Shown piece after piece: positions 48,198 to 57,044 of a stretch of 64,000 nucleotides of DNA; the stretch's first letter is position 1; each line of letters starts with the position of its first letter. Position numbers and translations under genes: made by a program. Origin of the DNA: Chitiniphilus purpureus (lineage in GTDB: Bacteria; Pseudomonadota; Gammaproteobacteria; Burkholderiales; Chitinibacteraceae). The stretch is from positions 1,945,501 to 2,009,500 of the forward strand of contig NZ_CP106753.1 in the NCBI RefSeq assembly GCF_025642115.1, read 5' to 3'. The notes beneath the pieces were generated by a model that saw nothing but the letters and a program-made list of their open reading frames with translations, was not told the DNA's origin and ran no database searches.

Positions 48198-48947
48198 TCA
48201 ATCCGGGCAGTTGCTGACCAGATGCTTGAGCGCGTTGGGATCGAGCAGCTCGATCAGCCGGTTCTGCACCTTGATGTGTCCCTGTTCCTGGAACTTGGAC
48301 AGGGTGCGGCTCACGGTTTCGAGCTTGAGCCCCAGATAGCTGCCGATCTCTTCGCGCGTCATGCGCAGGTGAAAGCTCGAAGAGGCGTAGCCGCGCAATG
48401 CAAAGCGCTGCGAGAGGTTCAGCAGGAAGGCGGCGATGCGTTCCTCGGCCTTCATATTGCCCAGCAGCAGCATCACACCATGATCGCGCACGATCTCCCG
48501 GCTCATCATCTTGTAGAAATGGTGCTGCAACGACGGGATCTTGCGGGCCAGCGTCTCCATCTCGGTGAACGGCAGCTCGCATACCTCGCTGTCCTCCAAT
48601 GCGATGGCGTCGCAGGTGTGGCGATCGCTGCTGATGGCATCCATGCCGATTAGATCACCGGTCATATGAAATCCCGTCACCTGCTCGCGTCCATCCTCCG
48701 ACACCACGCTGGTCTTGAAAAAACCGAGCCGGACGGCATACAGCGCATGGAACGGTTCACCGGCGCGGTACAGCGCTTCACCCCGTTTGATCGGCCTGCC
48801 CTGGGAGACCAGTGCGTCCACCTGCCGCATCTCCTCGGCAGACAGGCCCAGAGGCAGGCACAGTTCGCGCAGACTGCAGTTGGAACAGGCCTGGCGCAGG
48901 TGCTTGAGGCCGACTTCACGGACGGGAATGGAGGGGGATATGCTCAT
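48198..48947 (-). CDS. fnr: FNR/ANR-type oxygen-sensing regulator
   Basis: A 249-residue CRP-family regulator. Cys21, Cys24 and Cys30 (ACSNCSLRELC) plus Cys112 (RHTCDAIAL) are the four ligands of the oxygen-labile 4Fe-4S cluster. A cNMP-fold domain and a long dimer helix follow. The recognition helix MTREEIGSYLGLKLETVSRTLSKFQ has the E..SR residues that read TTGAT-N4-ATCAA. A matching site lies between this gene and the divergent hemN at 49009-49022. Confidence 0.94.
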   Translation of the reverse strand: MSISPSIPVREVGLKHLRQACSNCSLRELCLPLGLSAEEMRQVDALVSQGRPIKRGEALYRAGEPFHALYAVRLGFFKTSVVSEDGREQVTGFHMTGDLIGMDAISSDRHTCDAIALEDSEVCELPFTEMETLARKIPSLQHHFYKMMSREIVRDHGVMLLLGNMKAEERIAAFLLNLSQRFALRGYASSSFHLRMTREEIGSYLGLKLETVSRTLSKFQEQGHIKVQNRLIELLDPNALKHLVSNCPD

Positions 48948-49008
48948 GGGCGCTCGGGAACGAGATTATGGGCCTTTGGCGGTATGCAGCAGGCCGGCCC
49001 GATATGCC

Positions 49009-49022
49009 TTGACTTCAATCAA
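49009..49022. promoter_or_regulatory. FNR box
   Basis: TTGAC-TTCA-ATCAA matches the FNR consensus TTGAT-N4-ATCAA with one mismatch. It lies 66 nt before the hemN ATG and 62 nt before the fnr ATG on the other strand, so it can act on hemN and possibly on fnr itself. Confidence 0.8.
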
Positions 49023-49087
49023 CAACCCACGCCTGGGACACAGGCAAGCTTGGCATTCTTCTATGAACCACTGGAAGTAGAAATGCC

Positions 49088-50485
49088 ATGGAGTCCTACA
49101 CCGATCTGCAGCGGGCGGTTTTCGATCGCGGGCTGATCGAACGCTACGACGGCCACGGCCCTCGTTATACGTCCTATCCCACGGCGGACCGCTTCGCCGA
49201 CTTCGATGCACAGCGCTACAACGCCGCGATCGAGGAAAGGCAACCGGGCTCGGCTGCCAAACCGCTTTCATTATATTTCCATCTGCCGTTTTGCGACACG
49301 ATCTGCTACTACTGCGCCTGCAATAAAGTCATTACCAAAGATCGCGGCAGGACGACCGAATATCTGTCTTACCTCAAGCAGGAAATCGCGCTGGCCGCCA
49401 GCCTGCTCAAACAGCGTGGCAAGGTCTGGCAGCTGCATCTGGGCGGCGGTACGCCGACCTTCTTCAGCGACGGCCAGTTGGGCGACCTGCTGGCATATGT
49501 GCATCGATACTTCGAGTTGCAGGATGGAGGTGAATATTCGATCGAGATCGATCCGCGCAAGGTGAGCAGTGCCAGCATCAGGGCCTTGGCCGGATTGGGC
49601 TTCAATCGGATGAGCGTCGGCGTGCAGGACTTCGATCCGCAGGTGCAACTGGCTGTCAACCGGGTGCAGAGCGAGGAGCAGACGCGGGCGGTGATCGATG
49701 AAGCGCGGGCGGCAGGTTTCGCCTCCGTGAGCGTGGACCTGATCTATGGCCTGCCGCTGCAGTCGCAGGCCAGTGTGCACCGTACCATCGAGCGCATCGT
49801 CGCGCTGCGGCCCGATCGGATCGCGCTGTACAACTATGCCCATCTGCCGCAGCGGTTTGCGCCGCAGCGGCGCATCGACGAAGCCAGTCTGCCCGCTGCG
49901 TCGGTCAAGCTCGATATCCTGGGCGACAGCATCCAGGCTTTGCAGGAGGCGGGCTATCTCTATATCGGCATGGATCACTTTGCCCTGCCGGAGGACGATC
50001 TTGCCGTGGCGCAGCGGCGGGGCCGGCTGCATCGTAATTTCCAGGGCTATTCCACCTACGCCGACAGTGACCTGCTGGGGTTCGGTGTCTCGGCCATCGG
50101 CCTTGTCGGCCCTGTCTACGCCCAGAACGCCAAAACGCTGGACGCCTATTACGGCGCGCTTGCCCAGGGGCGCCTGCCGACGACGCGGGGTCTTGTCATG
50201 AACCGCGACGATCTGATACGTCGCACGGTGATCCAGACCCTGATGTGCCAGTTCCGTCTGTCGTATGCGCCGTTGGAAATCAGCTACATGATTGATTTCC
50301 CCACATACTTCGCGGAAGAATTGAGCCGGCTGGCGGCATTTGCTGCCGACGGCCTGCTCCAGTTCACCAGCGACGGCCTTGAAGTCACCGCCCGCGGGCG
50401 CATGCTGGTCCGTGCCATTGCAATGGTGTTTGATTGTTACCTGAAGGCCGCGCCGCGGCCGAACGGCTATTCCCGCCTGATCTGA
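49088..50485 (+). CDS. hemN: Oxygen-independent coproporphyrinogen III dehydrogenase
   Basis: A 465-residue radical SAM enzyme of anaerobic haem synthesis. Cys69, Cys73, Cys76 and Cys78 form CxxxCxxCxC (CDTICYYCAC). The N-terminal RYTSYPTADRF, LHLGGGTPTFF and the AAFAADGLLQFTSDGLEVTARGRMLVRAIAMVFDCYL tail are all of HemN type, not HemW. The FNR box upstream fits oxygen-limited expression. Confidence 0.95.
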   Translation: MESYTDLQRAVFDRGLIERYDGHGPRYTSYPTADRFADFDAQRYNAAIEERQPGSAAKPLSLYFHLPFCDTICYYCACNKVITKDRGRTTEYLSYLKQEIALAASLLKQRGKVWQLHLGGGTPTFFSDGQLGDLLAYVHRYFELQDGGEYSIEIDPRKVSSASIRALAGLGFNRMSVGVQDFDPQVQLAVNRVQSEEQTRAVIDEARAAGFASVSVDLIYGLPLQSQASVHRTIERIVALRPDRIALYNYAHLPQRFAPQRRIDEASLPAASVKLDILGDSIQALQEAGYLYIGMDHFALPEDDLAVAQRRGRLHRNFQGYSTYADSDLLGFGVSAIGLVGPVYAQNAKTLDAYYGALAQGRLPTTRGLVMNRDDLIRRTVIQTLMCQFRLSYAPLEISYMIDFPTYFAEELSRLAAFAADGLLQFTSDGLEVTARGRMLVRAIAMVFDCYLKAAPRPNGYSRLI

Positions 50486-50512
50486 TGCCCGTTCTGCTCC
50501 GTCTTTCCCCAC

Positions 50513-51169
50513 ATGCCTGACGCCGGTCTGCTTGCACTGTTCGTTGCCGGACTGGTCGGCGGCGGGCATTGCCTAGGGATGTGCGGCGGCGTGGTCACGG
50601 CATTCACCCTGCAATTGCCGCCGGGCCCCCGGTGGCCTTACCTGCTGGGTTTCAATGCCGGCCGATTGGCTGGGTATGCGTTGATCGGCGCCATCGCCGG
50701 CACGCTCGGCAGCCTGCCAGGGCTGCTCGCGCTCGATCCGATCAAGACTGTGCTTGCCATCCTGGCCGACCTGCTGCTTGTGGCGATGGGGCTCTACATC
50801 GCCGGCTGGGCAGGCTGGTTCACCCGGTTGGAAAAGCTGGGGGTGCCGATCTGGCGCCGCATCCAGCCCTGGTTGAGGCGATGGCTGCCGATCCGCCGTG
50901 GCTGGCACACACTGGTGGTCGGGGCGTTGTGGGGATGGCTGCCCTGCGGCCTGGTCTACTCGGCAAGTCTGTCTTCAATGGCAAGTTCTTCGACAGAAAT
51001 GGGCGCGGCGATGATGCTGGCCTTTGGTCTGGGGACCTTGCCCAATCTGCTTGCGATGGGCATTGCGGCAGAATCCTTGCGGCGCGCGCTGGCCCAGGTC
51101 TGGCTCAGGCGTATCCTGGGCTTGGGCCTGGTCGCGACCGGCTGTGCGCGGCTTGCTTTCCAGCTGTAG
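50513..51169 (+). CDS. TauE/SafE-like membrane protein, cbb3-oxidase-associated type
   Basis: A 218-residue inner-membrane protein with about six helices. GLVGGGHCLGMCGGVVTAFTLQ near the N-terminus and WGWLPCGLVYSASLSSMASSSTEMGAAMMLAFGLGTLPNLLAMG in the second half are the signatures of the SafE/DsbD-like proteins usually annotated as sulfite exporters. Their conserved Cys suggest redox or copper handling. In related bacteria this gene lies with fnr, hemN and the cbb3 oxidase biogenesis genes. It starts 27 nt after hemN. Confidence 0.82.
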   Translation: MPDAGLLALFVAGLVGGGHCLGMCGGVVTAFTLQLPPGPRWPYLLGFNAGRLAGYALIGAIAGTLGSLPGLLALDPIKTVLAILADLLLVAMGLYIAGWAGWFTRLEKLGVPIWRRIQPWLRRWLPIRRGWHTLVVGALWGWLPCGLVYSASLSSMASSSTEMGAAMMLAFGLGTLPNLLAMGIAAESLRRALAQVWLRRILGLGLVATGCARLAFQL

Positions 51170-51281
51170 CCGTTTCGCTTTCGTCGGCTATGCTATCCTC
51201 AAATCCGGTCATATCGTCTAGACTACCGAGCCTCAGTTTGCTTACGCACAAGAACCCATAGAATCCTGGGAGAAATGGCTG

Positions 51282-51650
51282 ATGCCCACGCCGATCCTGG
51301 TCGTCGACGATTCCGTCATGGCCCGCAAGATGCTCATCAAGGCGCTGCCTCCCAGCTGGGATGTGGAGATCACCCAGGCCGGCAACGGCGTCGAAGCCCT
51401 CGCTGCCTATCGGGCTGGCAAGGCCGCCGTGATGTTCCTGGATCTGACCATGCCCGAATTGGATGGGTATGGCGTGCTGGAGACCTTGCAAAAGGAAGGG
51501 CTCAACAGCTTTGTCGTGGTCGTTTCGGCCGATATCCAGCCCCTGGCGCGCGAGCGGGTCCGTCAGCTTGGGGCGATCGCCTTCATCAAGAAACCGGTGG
51601 ACCCGGCGCAGATCGAGTCCATACTGCGCGAATACGGCGTTGTCCTCTGA
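51282..51650 (+). CDS. Single-domain response regulator (CheY-like)
   Basis: A 122-residue receiver with no output domain. The acidic pocket is in ILVVDDSVMARKM, the phospho-acceptor Asp in VMFLDLTMPELDGYGVL, the conserved Ser in VVVSADIQ and the Lys in FIKKPVDPAQIE. It is 13 nt before a CheC-like phosphatase gene and in one operon with a diguanylate cyclase gene. It is probably the substrate of the phosphatase and controls signalling through protein contacts. Confidence 0.92.
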   Translation: MPTPILVVDDSVMARKMLIKALPPSWDVEITQAGNGVEALAAYRAGKAAVMFLDLTMPELDGYGVLETLQKEGLNSFVVVVSADIQPLARERVRQLGAIAFIKKPVDPAQIESILREYGVVL

Positions 51651-51663
51651 CCCGGGAACTGCG

Positions 51664-52281
51664 ATGAACGACACTCTGCTGCTCAGCCCTGATCAACGCG
51701 ATGCGTTGCAGGAGGTTACCAACATCGCGATGGGTCAGGCTGGCGCCCAGCTTGCCCAGATCCTCGAAGCGTTCGTGCAGCTCTCGGTACCGCGCATCAA
51801 TATCACCGAATCATCAGGCATTGCGGCCAGCATCGTGCAACTGGTCGGCACCCCACAGTCGGTGACGGCGGTCAGGCAGGCGTTCAGCGGAACACTGCGC
51901 GGTGAGGCGATGGTGGTCTATGACCAGGGCGGCTGCCGCGATCTGGCCGACCTGATGGGATACGAGGAGACCATAGACCGCGACAGCGAGCGTGAACTGC
52001 TGCTGGATGTCGGCAATGTGCTGGTCGGGGCCTGCCTCAATGGGATCGCCGAATTGCTGCAGGCAAGGCTCAGCTTCTCCGCACCCACCATCATGGCCGA
52101 GAACGTCGAGGTCGGACGTCTGATCAATCCGCAGCAGCTGACCTGGAATTACGCGCTGCTGGTCGAAGTGCACTTCACGCTGGAAATCCGCGATTTCACC
52201 TGCCACCTGCTGACGTTGATGCCCGAGGAATCCATCCTCACGCTCAAGGCAGCCTTGGATAGCTTCATGGAAAGCTTCTGA
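51664..52281 (+). CDS. CheC-like phosphatase/chemotaxis protein
   Basis: A 205-residue protein of the CheC/CheX/FliY family. The first helix [19 protein letters not shown] fits the phosphatase motif (D/S)xxxExxN. The second, [22 protein letters not shown], has the same position but with Asp in place of Glu, so one site may be stronger. The family dephosphorylates CheY-like receivers, and such a receiver is encoded just upstream. The diguanylate cyclase gene starts 2 nt downstream. Confidence 0.88.
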   Translation: MNDTLLLSPDQRDALQEVTNIAMGQAGAQLAQILEAFVQLSVPRINITESSGIAASIVQLVGTPQSVTAVRQAFSGTLRGEAMVVYDQGGCRDLADLMGYEETIDRDSERELLLDVGNVLVGACLNGIAELLQARLSFSAPTIMAENVEVGRLINPQQLTWNYALLVEVHFTLEIRDFTCHLLTLMPEESILTLKAALDSFMESF

Positions 52282-52283
52282 CG

Positions 52284-53237
52284 ATGGAATCGCTCTGTGA
52301 TTTCATCGTCAAGGAGCTCAACGTCGGCGTGTTTGTTCTCGATCCACAGTATCGGGTGCGGCTGTGGAACCGCTTCATGGCCCATCACAGCGGGGTGAAG
52401 AGCGAGGACGCGCTCGGCCAGCCCTTGTTTGAACTCTTTCCCGAGCTGCCGCAGAAATGGCTGTCCAAGAAGGTCGACAGTGTTTTCGTGCTCAAGAACT
52501 TTGCGTTCACCTCGTGGGAGCAGCGCCCCTACCTGTTCCGCTTCCAGCACAACCGGCCGATCACTGGCGGCATCGACTTCATGCGGCAGAACTTCACCTT
52601 CATGCCGGTCAGGGACGATGCCGGCGAGGTGCAGGCGGTGGCGGTCACGCTGATCGATGCCACTGACAGCGCGATCTACCAGACCATGCTGCAGTCGGCG
52701 ATGCAGCGCCTTGAAGAGAACTCCAACCGCGACGGCCTGACCGGTGTGTTCAATCGCCGCTACACCGATGCCCGGTTGTCGGACGAGATCCAGCGTATCC
52801 AGCGTTACCAGGCTGAGCCCTTCAGCGTGGTGCTGTTCGACCTGGATCACTTCAAGCAGGTGAACGACACCTATGGCCATCTGGCCGGGGACGAGGTGCT
52901 GCGCGAGGTGGCGCGCCGGGTGCAGGTGGTGCTGCGCGAGCCGGATGTTTTCGGGCGCTATGGCGGCGAGGAGTTCATCCTGATCCTGCCGCAGACCGAC
53001 CAGCACGGCGCGCGCGTTGTGGCCGAACGCATACGGGCGGCGATCGCCGCCGAGCCGGTGGCCTCGGGCGAGGGCACCATCCCCGTGACCGCCAGCCTCG
53101 GCGTCGCGTGCTTCAGCCCCGAGCTTGGCACGCCGCAGGCCGTGACCCACGCTGCCGACGAGGCGCTATACCACTCCAAGCATACCGGCCGCAACCAGGT
53201 GACTGTGCATTCGCCGCAACAGGCCGCCCAGGATTGA
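52284..53237 (+). CDS. PAS-GGDEF diguanylate cyclase
   Basis: A 317-residue protein. An N-terminal PAS-like domain ([46 protein letters not shown]) is followed by a GGDEF domain with [34 protein letters not shown] and the active site GRYGGEEF (about 227-231). An RxxD inhibitory site (REPD) lies five residues before GGEEF, so product inhibition by cyclic di-GMP is expected. There is no membrane helix, hence a cytoplasmic enzyme. Confidence 0.93.
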   Translation: MESLCDFIVKELNVGVFVLDPQYRVRLWNRFMAHHSGVKSEDALGQPLFELFPELPQKWLSKKVDSVFVLKNFAFTSWEQRPYLFRFQHNRPITGGIDFMRQNFTFMPVRDDAGEVQAVAVTLIDATDSAIYQTMLQSAMQRLEENSNRDGLTGVFNRRYTDARLSDEIQRIQRYQAEPFSVVLFDLDHFKQVNDTYGHLAGDEVLREVARRVQVVLREPDVFGRYGGEEFILILPQTDQHGARVVAERIRAAIAAEPVASGEGTIPVTASLGVACFSPELGTPQAVTHAADEALYHSKHTGRNQVTVHSPQQAAQD

Positions 53238-53479
53238 ACGTCAATTTTCCTGGTACGGATGGCCCGCTCCCAGTGCTGGCCAAGTAGCCTGATTCCAATC
53301 GGTTTATTGCTCCGTCATGGCATCCGGCGGCAGGGCGGATGGGCGATTTCGCCTGCCGGTGCCTCTCGCGACAGCCCGGTGGCGTCTATAACGTAACTGT
53401 CCGCCCGGACCAGAACTTTCCCTAGCAAGTTTGCCTAATTGAGCAAACCCGCCCGTCATCCGCTGCTGGAGGTAACCCC

Positions 53480-55402
53480 ATGGATATCTTCAATCACTTT
53501 TCCTCGCGTTATGACCGTACCCGTGAGGAAGAGCTGTCCCTCAAGGAATACCTCGAGCTGTGCAAGCGTGAACCGGCGGCATATGCCTCGGCCGCGGAAC
53601 GCATGCTGATGGCGATCGGCGAGCCCGAGCTTGTGGACACCCGGCTCGACTCTCGCCTGAGCCGGGTGTTCCAGAACAAGATGATCCGGGTCTACCCGGC
53701 ATTCCGCGAGTTCTACGGCACGGAGGAGGTGATCGAACAGGTCGTCTCCTATTTCCGCCACGCCGCGCAGGGGCTGGAGGAGAAGAAGCAGATCCTTTAC
53801 CTGCTGGGCCCGGTCGGCGGGGGCAAGAGCTCGATCGCCGAGAAGCTCAAGGAGCTGATGGAGCGTGTGCCGTTCTACTGCCTCAAGGGCAGCCCGGTCC
53901 ACGAGTCGCCGCTTGGTCTGTTCAGCTACGAAGAGGACGGGGCGATCCTGGAAGAGGAATACGGCATTCCGCGTCGCTACCTGCGCATCATTCCAAGCCC
54001 GTGGGCGGTGAAGCGGCTGCATGAATACGGTGGCGACATCAACCAGTTCCGCGTGGTGAAGCGTTATCCCTCGGTGCTGCGCCAGATCGCCGTCGCCAAG
54101 ACCGAGCCGGGCGACGAGAACAACCAGGACATCTCGTCGCTGGTCGGCAAGGTCGACATCCGCAAGCTTGAAAAGTACGCGCAGGACGACCCGGATGCTT
54201 ACAGCTATTCGGGCGGCCTGTGCCTGGCGAACCAGGGCCTCCTGGAATTCGTCGAGATGTTCAAGGCGCCGATCAAGGTGCTGCATCCGCTCTTGACCGC
54301 TACGCAGGAAGGCAACTTCAAGGGCACCGAGGGCTTTGGCGCCATTCCATTCGAGGGGGTGATCCTGGCGCACTCGAATGAGTCGGAGTGGAAGCAGTTC
54401 CGTAACAACCGCAACAACGAGGCGTTCCTCGACCGGATCTACATCGTCAAGGTGCCGTACTGCCTGCGTGCGTCCGAGGAGATCCGCATCTACGACAAGC
54501 TGGTGCGCAATTCGTCGCTGGCCGAGGCGCCGTGCGCGCCGGGCACGCTGAAGATGATGGCGCAGTTCTCGATCCTGTCGCGGTTGAAGGAGCCGGAGAA
54601 TTCGAGCGTCTATTCCAAGATGCAGGTTTACGACGGCGAGAATCTCAAGGACGTGGACCCCAAGGCCAAGTCGATCCAGGAGTACCGGGACTTCGCCGGC
54701 GTGGACGAGGGCATGACCGGGCTGTCCACCCGTTTTGCGTTCAAGATCCTCTCCAAGGTGTTCAATTTCGATCACCAGGAAGTGGCCGCCAACCCGGTGC
54801 ATCTGCTGTACGTGCTCGAACAGAGCATCGAGCGCGAGCAGTTCCCGCAGGAGACCGAGCAGCGCTACATCAGCTACCTCAAGGAGTATCTCGCGCCGAA
54901 GTACGTCGAGTTCATCGGCAAGGAGATCCAGACCGCGTACCTCGAAAGCTATTCGGAATACGGGCAGAACATCTTCGACCGCTATGTGACCTTCGCCGAT
55001 TACTGGATCCAGGACCAGGAATACCGCGATCCGGACACCGGCGAGTCGTTCGACCGCAATTCGCTCAACAACGAGCTGGAGAAGATCGAGAAACCGGCCG
55101 GCATCTCCAACCCCAAGGATTTCCGCAACGAGATCGTCAACTTCGTCCTGCGGGCGCGGGCCAACAACAATGGCAAGAACCCGGCGTGGACGAGTTACGA
55201 GAAGCTGCGCACCGTGATCGAGAAGAAGATGTTCTCCAACACCGAGGAGTTGCTGCCGGTGATCTCGTTCAATGCCAAGGGCAGTGCCGAGGAACAGAAA
55301 AAGCACGAGGACTTCGTCAACCGCATGGTGAGCAAGGGCTACACGGCCAAGCAGGTCCGGCTGCTGTGCGAATGGTATCTGCGGGTGCGCAAGTCATCGT
55401 GA
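53480..55402 (+). CDS. prkA: PrkA-type AAA serine protein kinase
   Basis: A 640-residue protein, full family length. The AAA part has Walker A LLGPVGGGKSSIAEKL (about 108-122) and EGVILAHSNESEW; the C-terminal half is the PrkA kinase-like domain. PrkA/YeaG acts in stationary-phase and nutrient stress, usually with YeaH and SpoVR, which follow here. GGAGG precedes the ATG. The 240-nt upstream gap holds CTATAA (53386-53391), a possible RpoS-type -10, but this is weak. Confidence 0.95.
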   Translation: MDIFNHFSSRYDRTREEELSLKEYLELCKREPAAYASAAERMLMAIGEPELVDTRLDSRLSRVFQNKMIRVYPAFREFYGTEEVIEQVVSYFRHAAQGLEEKKQILYLLGPVGGGKSSIAEKLKELMERVPFYCLKGSPVHESPLGLFSYEEDGAILEEEYGIPRRYLRIIPSPWAVKRLHEYGGDINQFRVVKRYPSVLRQIAVAKTEPGDENNQDISSLVGKVDIRKLEKYAQDDPDAYSYSGGLCLANQGLLEFVEMFKAPIKVLHPLLTATQEGNFKGTEGFGAIPFEGVILAHSNESEWKQFRNNRNNEAFLDRIYIVKVPYCLRASEEIRIYDKLVRNSSLAEAPCAPGTLKMMAQFSILSRLKEPENSSVYSKMQVYDGENLKDVDPKAKSIQEYRDFAGVDEGMTGLSTRFAFKILSKVFNFDHQEVAANPVHLLYVLEQSIEREQFPQETEQRYISYLKEYLAPKYVEFIGKEIQTAYLESYSEYGQNIFDRYVTFADYWIQDQEYRDPDTGESFDRNSLNNELEKIEKPAGISNPKDFRNEIVNFVLRARANNNGKNPAWTSYEKLRTVIEKKMFSNTEELLPVISFNAKGSAEEQKKHEDFVNRMVSKGYTAKQVRLLCEWYLRVRKSS

Positions 55403-55486
55403 CGGCGTGAGCCGACGGTGCGCATGGCCGGCTGCGCCGTGCCGGGCGCGCCGCTTGCCAGGGAGCCACATTCCACGAGGTACACC

Positions 55487-56764
55487 ATGTTCCATCTGAT
55501 AGACCGGCGCTTGAACGGCAAGAACAAATCGGCGGTGAACCGCGAGCGCTTCCTCAGGCGCTTCAAGGGGCAGATCAAGGAGGCGGTGACGCGTGCGGTT
55601 AAGGATCGCTCGATCACCGACATCGAGCGTGGGGAAAAGGTCTCGATCCCGGTCAAGGACATCAACGAGCCTACGTTCGGACATGCCCAGGGTGGGGTGT
55701 GGGAACGCGTGTTCCCTGGCAACAAGGAATATGTCCGCGGTGATGAGTTCGATCGGCCGCAGGGTGGGGGCGGTGCCAGCGGCGGCGCGGGCGACGGCGG
55801 GGAAGGGCAGGACGACTTCGTATTCGAGCTCTCGCGGGAGGAGTTCCTCAATTTCTTCTTCGACGATCTGGAGCTGCCCAATCTGGTGAAGACGCAGCTG
55901 CAGCAGAGCACGGCCTTCAAGCCGGTCCGCGCGGGCTACACCAGCGATGGCACCCCGACCAACATCCATGTGCTGCGCAGCCTGCGCGGCGCACTGGGGC
56001 GGCGTATCGCGCTGTCCGCCACCCCGCTGGACGAGTTGAACGCGGCGCAGGAGCAGCTCGATGAGCTGCTGGAAACCCGTGACGAGCATGATGCCGAAGT
56101 GACTGCGCTGCGCGCGCAGATCCATGAGCACAAGGCGCGGCTGGCGCGTATCCCGTGGATCGATCCATTCGATCTGCGCTACAGCAACCGCATCCGGGTA
56201 CCCAACCCCACCACGCAGGCGGTGATGTTCTGCGTGATGGATGTTTCCGGATCGATGGACGAGCAGAAGAAGGAGATCGCCAAGCGCTTCTTCATCCTGC
56301 TGTATCTGTTCCTCGAGCGGGCCTACGAGAAGATCGAAGTGGTGTTCGTGCGCCACCACACCCAGGCGTTCGAAGTGAACGAGGACGAATTCTTCCATGC
56401 GCGCGATACGGGCGGCACGGTGGTGTCCTCGGCACTGCGGCTTGTCAAGAAGATCATCGCCGAGCGCTATCCCACCAGCGACTGGAACATCTACGTCGCC
56501 CAGGCCTCGGATGGCGACAACTGGGATTCCGATTCGCCGCAGTGTCGCGATCTGCTGATCAACGACATCCTGCCGCTGCTGCAGTACTACGCCTATGTCG
56601 AGATCACCGAGGGCGAGCCGCAGAACCTGTGGTTCGAGTATCAGCAGGTGGCTGCCCGGCACGCGCATTTCGCGATGCGCCGGATCAGCGGCGCGGGCGA
56701 GATCTGGCCGGTGTTCCGCGATCTGTTCAAGAAGGTCGGCATTGGCGAACGCAGCGCCGCCTAG
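55487..56764 (+). CDS. yeaH: YeaH-like DUF444 protein
   Basis: A 425-residue protein of the DUF444 family. The ATG at 55487 gives MFHLIDRRLNGKNKSAVNRERFLRRFKGQI, the family N-terminus. A Gly-rich low-complexity stretch (GGGGASGGAGDGGEG) precedes the main domain. The C-terminal half is a von Willebrand A-like domain with the metal site DVSGSMDEQKK. It is the usual partner of PrkA and lies 84 nt behind prkA. Confidence 0.93.
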   Translation: MFHLIDRRLNGKNKSAVNRERFLRRFKGQIKEAVTRAVKDRSITDIERGEKVSIPVKDINEPTFGHAQGGVWERVFPGNKEYVRGDEFDRPQGGGGASGGAGDGGEGQDDFVFELSREEFLNFFFDDLELPNLVKTQLQQSTAFKPVRAGYTSDGTPTNIHVLRSLRGALGRRIALSATPLDELNAAQEQLDELLETRDEHDAEVTALRAQIHEHKARLARIPWIDPFDLRYSNRIRVPNPTTQAVMFCVMDVSGSMDEQKKEIAKRFFILLYLFLERAYEKIEVVFVRHHTQAFEVNEDEFFHARDTGGTVVSSALRLVKKIIAERYPTSDWNIYVAQASDGDNWDSDSPQCRDLLINDILPLLQYYAYVEITEGEPQNLWFEYQQVAARHAHFAMRRISGAGEIWPVFRDLFKKVGIGERSAA

Positions 56765-57044
56765 TATCTGCCACCGGCTGTTTTGCGGCTGCGCCGGGCC
56801 GAAGGGCCTGAGCCCCACGCCATGCGGCGCAGCCAATCACGGGTTGTGGCGAAGGAGTGCAATGCAATGGATGACTGTTTTTCGGCCCAGCCCAACCAAT
56901 CCGGGACCGTCCGGGCCCGGGATGGGATCAGCAGCTGCTCGCAGCCCCCGTGCCGCAATGCCTGCGGTGTCATGCAGCCCGTCCCGGACGGTGCCGGAAG
57001 CCACCGTGTAACCCTCGACGACAGGCGCTAGCCGGAGCCCGACC

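Noticed and set aside
53238..53479. Sigma54 promoter before prkA
   Set aside because: No GG-N10-GC element of the TGGCAC-N5-TTGC type was found.
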